From Gordonia mangrovi (GTDB lineage: Bacteria > Actinomycetota > Actinomycetes > Mycobacteriales > Mycobacteriaceae): a stretch of 64,000 nucleotides of DNA. The translations under genes and the position numbers were made by a program. Below are positions 36,763 through 45,119 of the stretch, piece by piece; the first letter of the stretch is position 1, and each line of letters starts with the position of its first letter. The notes beneath the pieces were generated by a model, which was not told where the DNA came from, made no database searches, and was given only the letters and a program-made list of their open reading frames with translations. The stretch is from the NCBI RefSeq assembly GCF_024734075.1, contig NZ_CP102850.1, positions 3,038,001 through 3,102,000 of the forward strand, in the 5' to 3' direction.

Positions 36763-37358
36763 CAGGACTTCTCGGGCGCCGGGGCGCTACGGGCGGGTGT
36801 CGACAGGCCGGCGACCACGAAGTCGCGCAGCGCGGCCGTGGCGGTCGGCGACGGTGGTGAGTCACCGGCACACTGGTCCAGGATCAGGCCGAAAGCCAGT
36901 CCCCACCGTCGGCGCGCATCGTCGACGTCGAGGCCTTCGACGATCTGCGCAAGCACCTGCGACCACTGATCGAGTCGAAACCACGGCCGTGTCCACTCCG
37001 CGTCGGGGTGTGCGGCGACGAACCGGGCCAGCAGGCGCAGGTGCAGCTGACCGACCGGCTCGGAACCGATGGTGGCGAACGGCTCCAGGATCAGGTCGAC
37101 GAGGTCGACGACCTGCGCGGAGGCGGGGTCGAACCGGTTGAGCAGGTCGGCCCATCGCGGCTCCATCCGGTCCTCGAGGAGTGCCACCACCAGCGCATCC
37201 TTGGAACCGAAGTGATAGTGCACGGCCGCCGGATTGGCCCCGGCCGCCGCGCAGATCGCGCGGGCCGATACCTGCTCGTACCCGTCGGTGAGCAGGAGGG
37301 ATTCGGCGGCGGTCAGCAGGGCGGTGCGGGTCGTCGAGCTGCGGGTCGGTGCGGGCAT
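36762..37358 (-). CDS. TetR-family regulator
   Basis: 198 aa. HTH at about residues 25-50 (EQVSARAICAAAGANPAAVH, then YHFGSKDALV). The C-terminal ligand domain has FDPASAQVVDLVDLILEPFA. The start lies 21 bp from a 25-bp palindrome (37380-37404), a probable self-operator, and the stop overlaps the old-yellow-enzyme gene, so it controls its own two-gene operon. Confidence 0.9.
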   Translation of the reverse strand: MPAPTRSSTTRTALLTAAESLLLTDGYEQVSARAICAAAGANPAAVHYHFGSKDALVVALLEDRMEPRWADLLNRFDPASAQVVDLVDLILEPFATIGSEPVGQLHLRLLARFVAAHPDAEWTRPWFRLDQWSQVLAQIVEGLDVDDARRRWGLAFGLILDQCAGDSPPSPTATAALRDFVVAGLSTPARSAPAPEKS

Positions 37359-37379
37359 GACCTCGATGCAAGCACAGTC

Positions 37380-37404
37380 CCATCAGTGATTCAATCACTG
37401 ATGG
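37380..37404. promoter_or_regulatory. 25-bp perfect palindromic TetR operator
   Basis: Twelve-base arms (CCATCAGTGATT and its complement) around a single C. A further half-site, ATCAGTGG, follows at 37407-37414. It lies directly upstream of the TetR-oxidoreductase operon. Confidence 0.7.
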
Positions 37405-37597
37405 AAATCAGTGGCGTAACGAATCGCCGGGAACGGAGCGGGTCGTCTTCGGTGGCGCGGGTGGCGCGGGCCGCCGACGACTCGCGTGGTCCGAGTGGGA
37501 CCTGCGTGATCGACTTCGACCCGCGCGACCGGTGAAGTTACCGGCGAGTACGGGGACACGCTGCGGTCCCGACATGGCCCGACGTAGGCTGACAGGC

Positions 37598-38983
37598 GTG
37601 GCTGAACACTTTCAAACAGTTGTACTAGGTGCAGGTCCAGGTGGGTACGTGGCCGCGATCCGGTCCGCCCAGCTGGGCATGAAAACCGCCGTCATCGAAG
37701 AGAAGTATTGGGGCGGTGTCTGTCTGAACGTTGGATGTATCCCATCCAAGGCGTTGCTGCGCAACGCCGAGCTGGCGCACATCTTCAACCATCAGGCGAA
37801 GACGTTCGGCATGTCCGGCGACGTCTCGTTCGACTTCGGGGCGGCGTTCGACCGCAGCCGAAAGGTGTCGGAGGGGATCGTCAAGGGCGTCCACTTCCTG
37901 ATGAAGAAGAACAAGATCACCGAGATCGACGGATACGGCAAGTTCACCGACGCGAAGACCATCGTCGTGGGTGACCGCGAGATCACCTTCGACAACGTCA
38001 TCATCAACACCGGCTCCACCGTGAAGTTGCTGCCCGGTGTGCAGCTCAGTGACAACGTGGTCACCTACGAAGATCAGATCCTCACGCGCGAGCTGCCGAA
38101 GTCGATCGTCATCGTCGGCGCCGGCGCCATCGGCATGGAGTTCGGCTACGTGCTCGCCAACTACGGCGTCGATGTCACCATCGTCGAGTTCCTCGACCGG
38201 GTGCTGCCCAACGAGGATGCCGACGCATCCAAGGCCATCGCCAAGGAATACAAGAAGCTCGGCGTCAAGGTGCTGACCTCCACCAAGGTGCAGTCGGTGA
38301 AGGACAACGGCGACTCCGTCACCGTCACCTACAAGGACGCGAAGGACAAGGATGGCGAGATCACCGTCGACAAGGTCCTCATGTCCGTCGGCTTCGCCCC
38401 ACGCGTGGAGGGCTTCGGCCTGAAGAACACCGGAGTGGAACTGACCGACCGCGGCGCCATCGCGATCGACGACTTCATGCGCACCAACGTCGACGGCATC
38501 TATGCCATCGGTGACGTCACCGCCAAGCTGATGCTCGCGCACGTCGCCGAGGCGCAGGGTGTGGTGGCCGCCGAGGTGATGGCCGGGGCGGAGACGATGA
38601 CGCTGGGTGACTACCGATTCATGCCGCGCGCCACCTTCTGCCAGCCGCAGGTCGCGTCCTTCGGGCTCACCGAGGCGCAGGCCAAGGACGAGGGCTACAA
38701 CGTCAAGGCGACCACGTTCCCGTTCAGCGCCAACGGCAAGGCCCAGGGCCTGGGCGAGACAGCAGGGTTCGCCAAGCTGCTCACCAACGCCGACACCGAC
38801 GAGTTGCTCGGTGGACACCTGGTGGGCGACAACGTCTCCGAGATGCTCCCGGAGATGACCCTCGCGCACAAGTGGGACCTCACCGCCAAGGAACTCGCCC
38901 GCAACGTGCACACCCACCCGACCTTGTCGGAGGCGATGCAGGAGACGTTCCATGGGGCCTTGGGGCACATGATCAACCTGTAG
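37598..38983 (+). CDS. lpd: Dihydrolipoamide dehydrogenase
   Basis: 461 aa from the GTG at 37598, which gives the usual [18 protein letters not shown] start; an ATG at 37574 is the alternative. FAD site [13 protein letters not shown], redox disulfide Cys42-Cys47 in [16 protein letters not shown] site [16 protein letters not shown] site [20 protein letters not shown] and the catalytic His-Glu pair in [10 protein letters not shown]. It reoxidises lipoamide in the pyruvate, 2-oxoglutarate or branched-chain dehydrogenase complexes and, in mycobacteria, supports peroxide defence. It corresponds in position to M. tuberculosis lpdC (Rv0462). A long inverted repeat follows. Confidence 0.96.
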   Translation: MAEHFQTVVLGAGPGGYVAAIRSAQLGMKTAVIEEKYWGGVCLNVGCIPSKALLRNAELAHIFNHQAKTFGMSGDVSFDFGAAFDRSRKVSEGIVKGVHFLMKKNKITEIDGYGKFTDAKTIVVGDREITFDNVIINTGSTVKLLPGVQLSDNVVTYEDQILTRELPKSIVIVGAGAIGMEFGYVLANYGVDVTIVEFLDRVLPNEDADASKAIAKEYKKLGVKVLTSTKVQSVKDNGDSVTVTYKDAKDKDGEITVDKVLMSVGFAPRVEGFGLKNTGVELTDRGAIAIDDFMRTNVDGIYAIGDVTAKLMLAHVAEAQGVVAAEVMAGAETMTLGDYRFMPRATFCQPQVASFGLTEAQAKDEGYNVKATTFPFSANGKAQGLGETAGFAKLLTNADTDELLGGHLVGDNVSEMLPEMTLAHKWDLTAKELARNVHTHPTLSEAMQETFHGALGHMINL

Positions 38984-39007
38984 GCGGTTTCGGGCCGCCT
39001 CCTCCAT

Positions 39008-39112
39008 GTCGAGAGAACCCGGATTTTCACCGAGAGAACCCAGAGTTGTGCCGAGAGCATCCGTTTCGCGGCGCGGCTGGGTTCTCTCGGTGAAAATCCG
39101 GGTTCTCTCGAC
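39008..39112. repeat. Long perfect inverted repeat (36-bp arms) after lpd
   Basis: Left arm 39008-39043 and right arm 39077-39112 are exact complements over 36 bp, with a 33-bp centre. GAGAGAACCC occurs twice in each arm about 21 bp apart, with a decayed third unit (GAGAGCATCC) in the centre. It begins 24 bp after the lpd stop and may act as a terminator, an mRNA 3' stabiliser or a dispersed element. Confidence 0.75.
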
Positions 39113-39165
39113 TGTCGTGGGCGCGTCGGGTGCGCGGGGTGCGACCGTCGTGCTGGGCACGATCG

Positions 39166-40044
39166 GTGGGTGAGGTCACCCGCGAGTGGGTACCCGGGTA
39201 CCCACTCGACATCCGTGCGACGGTCGGTATCCATCGCCGTGGGTTCGGAGATCCGTCGTTCACCTACGGCCGTGACGGCTCGGTGTGGTGGGCGGTGTCC
39301 ACCCCCGACGGTCCGGGCACGCTGACGCTGCGTTCCGACGGTACGACCATCACCGGCCGTGCGTGGGGTTCGGGTGCGGCATGGCTGCTCGAGCAGATGC
39401 CGGACTTCCTGGGCGCCCAGGACGATCCAGATGCTCTCGTGCCGCTCGACGATGTTGTGCGGGAACTCGTCCGACGCTCCGGCGGTTTGCGGATCGGTCG
39501 TACCGACCGGGTCTGGGCGGCGCTCGTGCCGGCGATCCTCGAACAGAAGGTGGTGGGCGCGGAGGCCTTTCGGGCATGGCGGTACCTCGTCCGCCGCTTC
39601 GGTGAGCCCGCACCGGGTCCGGTGCCGGACACCATGCGGGTGCCGCCGCCGCAGCGCGACTGGGCGCGCATTCCGAGTTGGGAGTGGCATCGCAGCGGCA
39701 TCGAGCCGGTGCGGATGCGCACTATCCGCGATGCCACCGCGATGGACGTCGAACGCCACCACGACCGGCTGACCCTCCTGCGAGGCGTCGGTCGATGGAC
39801 CGAGGCCGAGACGCGCTCACGAGCGGTCGGCGACCCCGACGTCGTCAACGTCGGCGACTACCACATCCCCAAGCTGGTGGGGCTGACCCTGATCGGCGAA
39901 CCCGTCGACGACGACGGGATGCTGGAACTGCTCGAACCGTATGCCGGACAACGGCAAAGGATCATCCGAATGGTCGAACGGCACGGTGTGCGTCCCGAGC
40001 GGCGCGGCCCCCGGATGACGGTGCGTGACTACCGCGACTTGTGA
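39166..40044 (+). CDS. DNA-3-methyladenine glycosylase II-like (AlkA/HhH-GPD)
   Basis: 292 aa from the GTG at 39166. Helix-hairpin-helix and catalytic parts: IPAILEQKV-type entry helix (ALVPAILEQKVVGAEAFRAW), the HhH loop LTLLRGVGRWTEAETRSRA with L-x-G-V-G, and a catalytic Asp candidate in VNVGDYHIPKL. The N-terminal part (TREWVPGYPLDIRATVGIHR) is AlkA-like. The enzyme would remove alkylated bases in base-excision repair. It converges with the methyltransferase gene. Confidence 0.85.
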   Translation: MGEVTREWVPGYPLDIRATVGIHRRGFGDPSFTYGRDGSVWWAVSTPDGPGTLTLRSDGTTITGRAWGSGAAWLLEQMPDFLGAQDDPDALVPLDDVVRELVRRSGGLRIGRTDRVWAALVPAILEQKVVGAEAFRAWRYLVRRFGEPAPGPVPDTMRVPPPQRDWARIPSWEWHRSGIEPVRMRTIRDATAMDVERHHDRLTLLRGVGRWTEAETRSRAVGDPDVVNVGDYHIPKLVGLTLIGEPVDDDGMLELLEPYAGQRQRIIRMVERHGVRPERRGPRMTVRDYRDL

Positions 40045-40089
40045 CCCGACCCTGCCTCCCTGTGCGGCGGGCGGGTGAGGCGGGTCAGG

Positions 40090-40731
40090 TCAGGACGGTT
40101 TGACGGCGAGGACGTACTGCCCCTGTCCGGTGATCGTCTGCTCCACGTGGTCGGCGCCGGCGGAGTCGAGTCGATCGACTATCTCGTGCTTTCCGAAGAT
40201 CCGGTAGCCGGACATCTCGGCGATACTGCGAACTCCCGGCAGCGCCACGAGGTCGGTGGCAACCGACGTGAAGATCACCACCTCGCCGCCGGGTCGGGTG
40301 ACGCGGACGAGTTCGTCGATCACCGGTAGCGGATCGGGGATGAGGTAGAGTGCGGCGAGGCAGGTGACGGTGTCGAAGGTGTTGTCGGGGAACGGCATCG
40401 CGTGGGCGTCGGCGCGGATGTAGCTGGTGCGGTCGGTGGTGTTGGTGCGCGCGGCCTGCTCGAGCATGCTGGGGGAGTAGTCGATGCCGATGCACCGGCC
40501 CTCGCCGGTCAGTCCCTCGGCGAACCTCCGGGTGTAGTTGCCCGGGCCGCAGGCGACGTCGAGCATCAGGCGCTCGCCGGGCCGGGACAGATAAGCGGTC
40601 AACGCCTTGTCGAAATCGGCGGTGCCCGAACCGCCGAGGCTGAACAGGCGGGTGAATGTGGGCCGCCAGAGTCGTTCGTAGACCTGCGAAAACAGGCGAT
40701 TGTGCATCATCTGCTGTGCGATCGAACTCAT
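40090..40731 (-). CDS. Class I SAM-dependent methyltransferase
   Basis: 213 aa from the ATG at 40731. Motif I LDVACGPGNYTRRFAEGL, motif II GIDYSPSMLEQA, acidic DAHAMPFPDNTFDTVTC and post-motif PLPVIDELVRVTRPGGEVVI place it in the Methyltransf_11 group (UbiE/menaquinone-type fold). Substrate unknown. It lies 23 bp downstream of the AhpD-like gene on the same strand, suggesting cotranscription. Confidence 0.88.
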   Translation of the reverse strand: MSSIAQQMMHNRLFSQVYERLWRPTFTRLFSLGGSGTADFDKALTAYLSRPGERLMLDVACGPGNYTRRFAEGLTGEGRCIGIDYSPSMLEQAARTNTTDRTSYIRADAHAMPFPDNTFDTVTCLAALYLIPDPLPVIDELVRVTRPGGEVVIFTSVATDLVALPGVRSIAEMSGYRIFGKHEIVDRLDSAGADHVEQTITGQGQYVLAVKPS

Positions 40732-40754
40732 GTCGCCCCCGGCGGCCGCTGTGG

Positions 40755-41291
40755 TCAGACTCTGGTGTCGCGCTGGACGCGCAATGTTCCGATGGTCGTG
40801 GCGAGCATGTCGTACTGCCCGACGAGCAGGACGAACGCGACGAGCTTCGCATCGTCGAGGTGTCGGCGCAGGGCCGCCCACGTCGGATCGGTGACGTCCT
40901 TATCCGACACCAGTTCGTCGGCCGCGCGCAGCAGCGTGCGTTCCCGGTCGCCCCACCCCTCGTCGGGGCCGGCCAGGATGCGGTCGAACTCGTCAGGTGT
41001 GATCCCGGCGCGTGCGCCCAACCACCGGTGATGATCGAGTTCGTAGTCGCACTGACGCAGGTGCGCGACGCGGATGATGATCATCTCGGAGTCCTTGCGC
41101 GACAACAGCCCAAACGGCATCAGACGGGCGCCGAAGTGCAGCCAGCCCCGGAAGAGACCCTTGGCTCGGCCCAGCGTGGAGAAGATGCGCGCGTCGTCGA
41201 CCCCGATCACGCGAGCTGCGCCGCGAGCGAACAGCCAGTTGATCGGACCGAGGTCGCCGAAGCGGCCGGGAGCTACGCGAGGAGTGCTCAT
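40755..41291 (-). CDS. Carboxymuconolactone decarboxylase/AhpD-like protein
   Basis: 178 aa from the ATG at 41291. The CMD core is EMIIIRVAHLRQCDYELDHH with the Cys-x-Tyr-Glu...His-His pattern; only one Cys is present in this motif, so a CxxC peroxidase-type mechanism as in AhpD is not supported. The rest is helical. From memory Rv0464c, next to lpdC and ramB in M. tuberculosis, is the counterpart. Divergent from the HtdZ-like gene with a 25-bp gap. Confidence 0.85.
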   Translation of the reverse strand: MSTPRVAPGRFGDLGPINWLFARGAARVIGVDDARIFSTLGRAKGLFRGWLHFGARLMPFGLLSRKDSEMIIIRVAHLRQCDYELDHHRWLGARAGITPDEFDRILAGPDEGWGDRERTLLRAADELVSDKDVTDPTWAALRRHLDDAKLVAFVLLVGQYDMLATTIGTLRVQRDTRV

Positions 41292-41316
41292 GGGGCAACG
41301 GTAGACTACCGAGACT

Positions 41317-41784
41317 ATGACGAGCACCACACAACGGACGTTCACCAGTGTCGAGGAAATGAAGGCTGCGATCGGGGAGGACCTCGGTTCGGGTGACTGG
41401 ATGGAGATCGATCAGGAGCGCGTCAATGCGTTCGCCGACGCCACCGGTGACCACCAATGGATCCACGTCGATCCCGAGCGCGCGAAGAACGGGCCGTTCG
41501 GGGCGCCGATCGCCCACGGCTACCTGACCCTGTCGCTGCTGCCCGTGCTCGCCGGTGGCATCTTCACCGTCGAGGGTCCGAAGCTGGTCATCAACTACGG
41601 CCAGAACAAGGTGCGCTTCCCCAACCCGGTGAAGGTCGGGTCGCGTGTCCGCTCGAACGCCGTCATCAAGTCCGTGGAGGAGACTCCCGCCGGCGTGAAC
41701 ATGGTGGTCACCAACACCATCGAGATCGAGGGTGAGGCCAAGCCGGCGTGTGTCGCCGAGAGCGTGCGGGTGCTGGTCTACTGA
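41317..41784 (+). CDS. htdZ: MaoC-like 3-hydroxyacyl-thioester dehydratase (HtdZ-like)
   Basis: 155 aa single hotdog. The hydratase-2 motif FADATGDHQWIHVDPERA carries the catalytic Asp and His, and GPFGAPIAHGYLTLSLLP and NYGQNKVRFPNPVKVGSRVR follow. The sequence closely recalls Rv0130 (HtdZ) of M. tuberculosis. It hydrates or dehydrates enoyl/3-hydroxyacyl-CoA (R-specific). It converges with the first lipase gene at a 5-bp gap and fits the fatty-acid theme of the region. Confidence 0.9.
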   Translation: MTSTTQRTFTSVEEMKAAIGEDLGSGDWMEIDQERVNAFADATGDHQWIHVDPERAKNGPFGAPIAHGYLTLSLLPVLAGGIFTVEGPKLVINYGQNKVRFPNPVKVGSRVRSNAVIKSVEETPAGVNMVVTNTIEIEGEAKPACVAESVRVLVY

Positions 41785-41789
41785 CCAGT

Positions 41790-43265
41790 TCAGCTCGTCG
41801 GGCAACCGTTCTTCGGCGGGGTGCCGGACAGGCGGGCCTCGATCCAGTTCATGGCGTCGTCGAACGCGGTGAACACCGTGGTCATGTGCTCTCCGGGATA
41901 CTCGCGATAGGTCGCGTTGACACCCAGGCGGCACTGCTCGGCGAAGAGCGAACGGGCCTGGCTCGCCGGAATCCACCACTCCTGCGTGCCGTGGTAGATG
42001 AACACCGGCATCGCTGCCTTCATGTCCTTCATCGACGTGATGTCGAAGATCTCCTGCGCAACCGGGGACCCATACGGGTCGGGCACGTTCGACAACGCCT
42101 GGGTCGGGACGAACGAAAAGCCCATGTAGCCCATGGTGCCGGTGCACAGGTTCTTGAAGAAGTCGTTGGTCGCCAACCACCGCGCGACGTTGTTGGCCAT
42201 CGGCAGCAACTCGGGTCGCTCACGCGTGATACCCAAAATGGCGGCGTGGTAGACGCCGGTGGCCAAGTTGGCGTTCATCGCCACAGCCAACTCGCGGTAG
42301 TCGGCCGGCACGCCGCCGATCGCGGCCCCCACGAAGCGTTCGGCGACCTCCGGCGCATACGAGTTCGCGAGCTTGGCTGTCGCGTTGGTCGCGATGGCGC
42401 CGCCGGAGTAACCGAGCATCGCCAGCGGGCCGCGAGCGAAGTTCTTCGCGTCGAAGGTTCCGGCGGCACGGATGGCGTCGAGGATGACGTGGGCGGCCAC
42501 GTACGGCTCGGCGTAGGCCATCCGGGCCCCCGTGTGGTCGGGAACGATCACCGCGTAACCCTTTTCCAGGGACTCCTGGGTGGTCGGCGGGTTGAGGTCG
42601 GTGTTGTTGGTGTCGTCGCTCTTGCCATGCGACAGCGTGTACCCGGTGGTACATCGGGTACCGAGTGCGACGATGGGCGGGTTGTTCACCATCACCGGCC
42701 GTGCACCTCGTCCGGTCCACGGCGTCGGCGGCACGAACAGCGTGGCCGTCGCGAACAGTGGCCGGTCCTGGGCATCGCGCGTGGCGAATTTGATCTGTCG
42801 CGCGAGCCCGACCTGTACCTCGAGGAGCGGCGCCGCCACCGAGGCGACGTCGCGGGACGCGATGATCTCGCCCGGGCCGAGTTGGGCTAGGTCGCTCGGC
42901 CAGTTGTCGAAGAAGGCGTCGCCGGTGGGCGTCGGCATGATGGCCTCGCGCAGTTCCTGCATTTCCTGCGTGGCGCCCGGGGTCACCGAGCGCGCCGGGA
43001 TCGAATCGAGCTGCGGTACGTCGGGGGCCGGCACCATCGAGTCGATCCGGCCGGGGAACTGATCAGGGAACGGCATCAGGTTGGCCGGTGCGGCCGCTGC
43101 GCTGCCGCTACCTGCCAGCACGGCGGCGACCGTGACCGGCACGACCATCAGGCAGGCCCGAATCCTCGCTCGCGCCCGGCGCGGACTCTGTGCGGAGTTC
43201 GTCAGTCTCCCGAATTCTGACGTGACCAGCCTTGTCTTGACCGGACTCGACAACCGCGACGGCAT
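41790..43265 (-). CDS. Secreted lipase (LIP family), copy 1
   Basis: 491 aa from the ATG at 43265, with GAGAGG eight bases upstream; a GTG three codons before lacks a spaced ribosome site. Long signal region ending LAGSGSAAAAP. The secretory-lipase fold shows oxyanion-region VIVPDHTGARMAYAEP, nucleophile Ser in MLGYSGGAIATN, and later GTQEWWIPASQA (Asp/Glu region) and EYPGEHMTTV with the likely catalytic His. It is an exported triacylglycerol or ester hydrolase. The next minus-strand gene upstream is a paralog of the same plan. Confidence 0.9.
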   Translation of the reverse strand: MPSRLSSPVKTRLVTSEFGRLTNSAQSPRRARARIRACLMVVPVTVAAVLAGSGSAAAAPANLMPFPDQFPGRIDSMVPAPDVPQLDSIPARSVTPGATQEMQELREAIMPTPTGDAFFDNWPSDLAQLGPGEIIASRDVASVAAPLLEVQVGLARQIKFATRDAQDRPLFATATLFVPPTPWTGRGARPVMVNNPPIVALGTRCTTGYTLSHGKSDDTNNTDLNPPTTQESLEKGYAVIVPDHTGARMAYAEPYVAAHVILDAIRAAGTFDAKNFARGPLAMLGYSGGAIATNATAKLANSYAPEVAERFVGAAIGGVPADYRELAVAMNANLATGVYHAAILGITRERPELLPMANNVARWLATNDFFKNLCTGTMGYMGFSFVPTQALSNVPDPYGSPVAQEIFDITSMKDMKAAMPVFIYHGTQEWWIPASQARSLFAEQCRLGVNATYREYPGEHMTTVFTAFDDAMNWIEARLSGTPPKNGCPTS

Positions 43266-43342
43266 CGCGTTCACCTCTCACTGCTTGCGATCCTCGGGCG
43301 TCGTCGATACACACATATCGGAGCCTGCGTTCGCTACCTCTA

Positions 43343-43361
43343 ACAATCTTCCAAGGATTGT
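43343..43361. promoter_or_regulatory. ACAATC-N7-GATTGT dyad upstream of lipase 1
   Basis: Perfect 6-bp arms around TTCCAAG, about 80 bp before the lipase 1 start in the gap between the two lipase genes. It could be an operator or a weak terminator stem for lipase 2; A/T-rich arms stand out from the local base composition. Confidence 0.4.
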
Positions 43362-43445
43362 AAGTGTCGTGTCCGTGGCCGGCTGTGTCAGCAGGTCGGA
43401 ATCACCCTGGTTCGCCCGTTTTGATGAACGGTTGGCCCGGGTTGG

Positions 43446-44867
43446 TCACGGGCATTCGTCGGGCGCCGACGATCCCTGAAGTCGCTGATCCAGCCAACTC
43501 AGGGCTTCGGGGTAGCCGAGGACCGCGGCTGTCACGTGTTCGCCGAACACCTCGCGGTAGGCCGCGCGAGCGCCCAGTCGGCACTGTTGTCGGTACAGCG
43601 CCCGCGCCCCGGCCGCGGGAATCCACCACTCGTGGGTGCCGTGATAGATGTACAGCGGCACGGCGGACCGTCGGTCGGCCATCGCGGAGATCCGGTAGAT
43701 GCGTTCGGCCACCGGGGAGTGAAAAGGGTCCGGGTGGTTCGACAGGAGTTGCATCGGCCAGAACGTCTGACCCGCCAGTGCGGTAGGTATGGTGCACAGG
43801 TTCTTCAACGGCGACGACGCCAGCCAGCGCGCGAAATCGTTGGCCATCGTGAGTATTTCGGTGCGCTCACGGGCAATACCGAGTGTTGCGGCGTGGAAGA
43901 AGCCGGTGGCGAGGTTGGCATTCATGCTGCCGACGAGCAGTCGGAAGTCGGCTGGGACGCCGCCGAGTGTCGCGCCGACGACGCGCGACGCCAATTCCGG
44001 GGCGTATTCGCTCAGCAATCGGGCTGCGCCGCCCGTGGCGATCGCACCGCCGGAATAGCCGGTCATCACGATTCGCGGGGTACCGAACTGGTGGCGGTCG
44101 AGTGCGGCCATCGCTCGGATGGCGTCGAGCACCACATGACCGGCGACGATGGGCTCGGCGTAGGCCATCCGTGGGCCTTGGTGGTCGGGGACCAGCACCG
44201 TGTAGCCGCGCGCGAGGGCCAACTGCGTGGTCGGCGGAACGAGATCGGTCGGATTGGTGGCGATAGAAAAACCATGGGCCAGGGTGTATCCCGGTGTGCA
44301 GTGGGTGCCGAGCGAATCGATCGGGACATTGTTCACCACGATGGGGCGTGGCCGGTCGCGGTCTGTGGTGTCCGGTACGAGCACCGTGGCGGTGCCGAAC
44401 GATGGGGCTCCCCCGGCATCGGTGCTGCGGAACTTCACAAGAGTTGCCGACCGGATGGGTGCGGTCACCACCGGCGCTGCGGTCGCGGTGACGTCTCGGG
44501 TGGTGATGATGTCGCCGGGTCGGGATCCGGCGAGGTTGTCGGGCCATCGGTCGAACATCGGATCGCCAGTGGCCGAGGGCAACACTGCCTCTCGTAGCTC
44601 CAGAACAGACCAGGGATATCCCTCGTCAACCGCGCGCCGCGGGATGCGGCCCAGGCGCGGGGTCGGGGCGTCGGGTACGAGGCCGTCGATGGCCGCAGGA
44701 ATCTGCGGCGGGATGGGCATCATGTTCGGTGGTTCGGCCTGGCCGGGCGCCGCAACGACGCCGGTGGCGATGGTGATCACCGCGGCGGCGACCGCGGCAC
44801 CAAGTAGTCGCGGTGGAACGATAGGTGCTCGACAGCGCGACAACATTCCCGACCATCCGGGCACCAT
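43446..44867 (-). CDS. Secreted lipase (LIP family), copy 2
   Basis: 473 aa from the ATG at 44867, with AAGGAG eight bases upstream. A signal peptide (AAVAAAVITIATGVVAAPGQA) precedes the lipase domain: VLVPDHQGPRMAYAEP, nucleophile in MTGYSGGAIATGG, YIYHGTHEWWIPAAGA and VFGEHVTAAVLGYPEAL. It aligns along nearly its whole length with lipase 1 but has many substitutions, so the pair is a tandem duplication that has diverged. Likely role: extracellular lipid use. Confidence 0.9.
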   Translation of the reverse strand: MVPGWSGMLSRCRAPIVPPRLLGAAVAAAVITIATGVVAAPGQAEPPNMMPIPPQIPAAIDGLVPDAPTPRLGRIPRRAVDEGYPWSVLELREAVLPSATGDPMFDRWPDNLAGSRPGDIITTRDVTATAAPVVTAPIRSATLVKFRSTDAGGAPSFGTATVLVPDTTDRDRPRPIVVNNVPIDSLGTHCTPGYTLAHGFSIATNPTDLVPPTTQLALARGYTVLVPDHQGPRMAYAEPIVAGHVVLDAIRAMAALDRHQFGTPRIVMTGYSGGAIATGGAARLLSEYAPELASRVVGATLGGVPADFRLLVGSMNANLATGFFHAATLGIARERTEILTMANDFARWLASSPLKNLCTIPTALAGQTFWPMQLLSNHPDPFHSPVAERIYRISAMADRRSAVPLYIYHGTHEWWIPAAGARALYRQQCRLGARAAYREVFGEHVTAAVLGYPEALSWLDQRLQGSSAPDECP

Positions 44868-45119
44868 GACGTGCTCCTTCTGTGTGAGGAGGTCCCCGTT
44901 GATCCCCTCACCCCACGACCGTAGGACCCAAAGCTGGTCAAACGTCCGGGACAGACGACCCACATACCAAACGTTATGGGACTGAGACGTGGTGCGTGCT
45001 CGTCATCGAGTGACGCCAAGCCGCGACTCGATCAGCGACGGGGGATTCGTCCTGGGGAGGGGGTGTCGGGTTTGGACGCCACTCGATCTGCGACCAAGGG
45101 CCTCAACCAGCGACGGCCG
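44868..45119. other. Intergenic stretch without recognised gene
   Basis: 252 bp between lipase 2 and ramB. It must hold the lipase 2 promoter and ramB terminator. I see only short repeats (GCGACTCGATCAGCGACG and ACCAGCGACGGCCG) and no convincing box. Confidence 0.5.

Noticed and set aside
37625-39160. Open frame of 511 codons antisense to lpd
   Set aside because: The sense strand has intact lipoamide dehydrogenase motifs; the antisense product is low-complexity.
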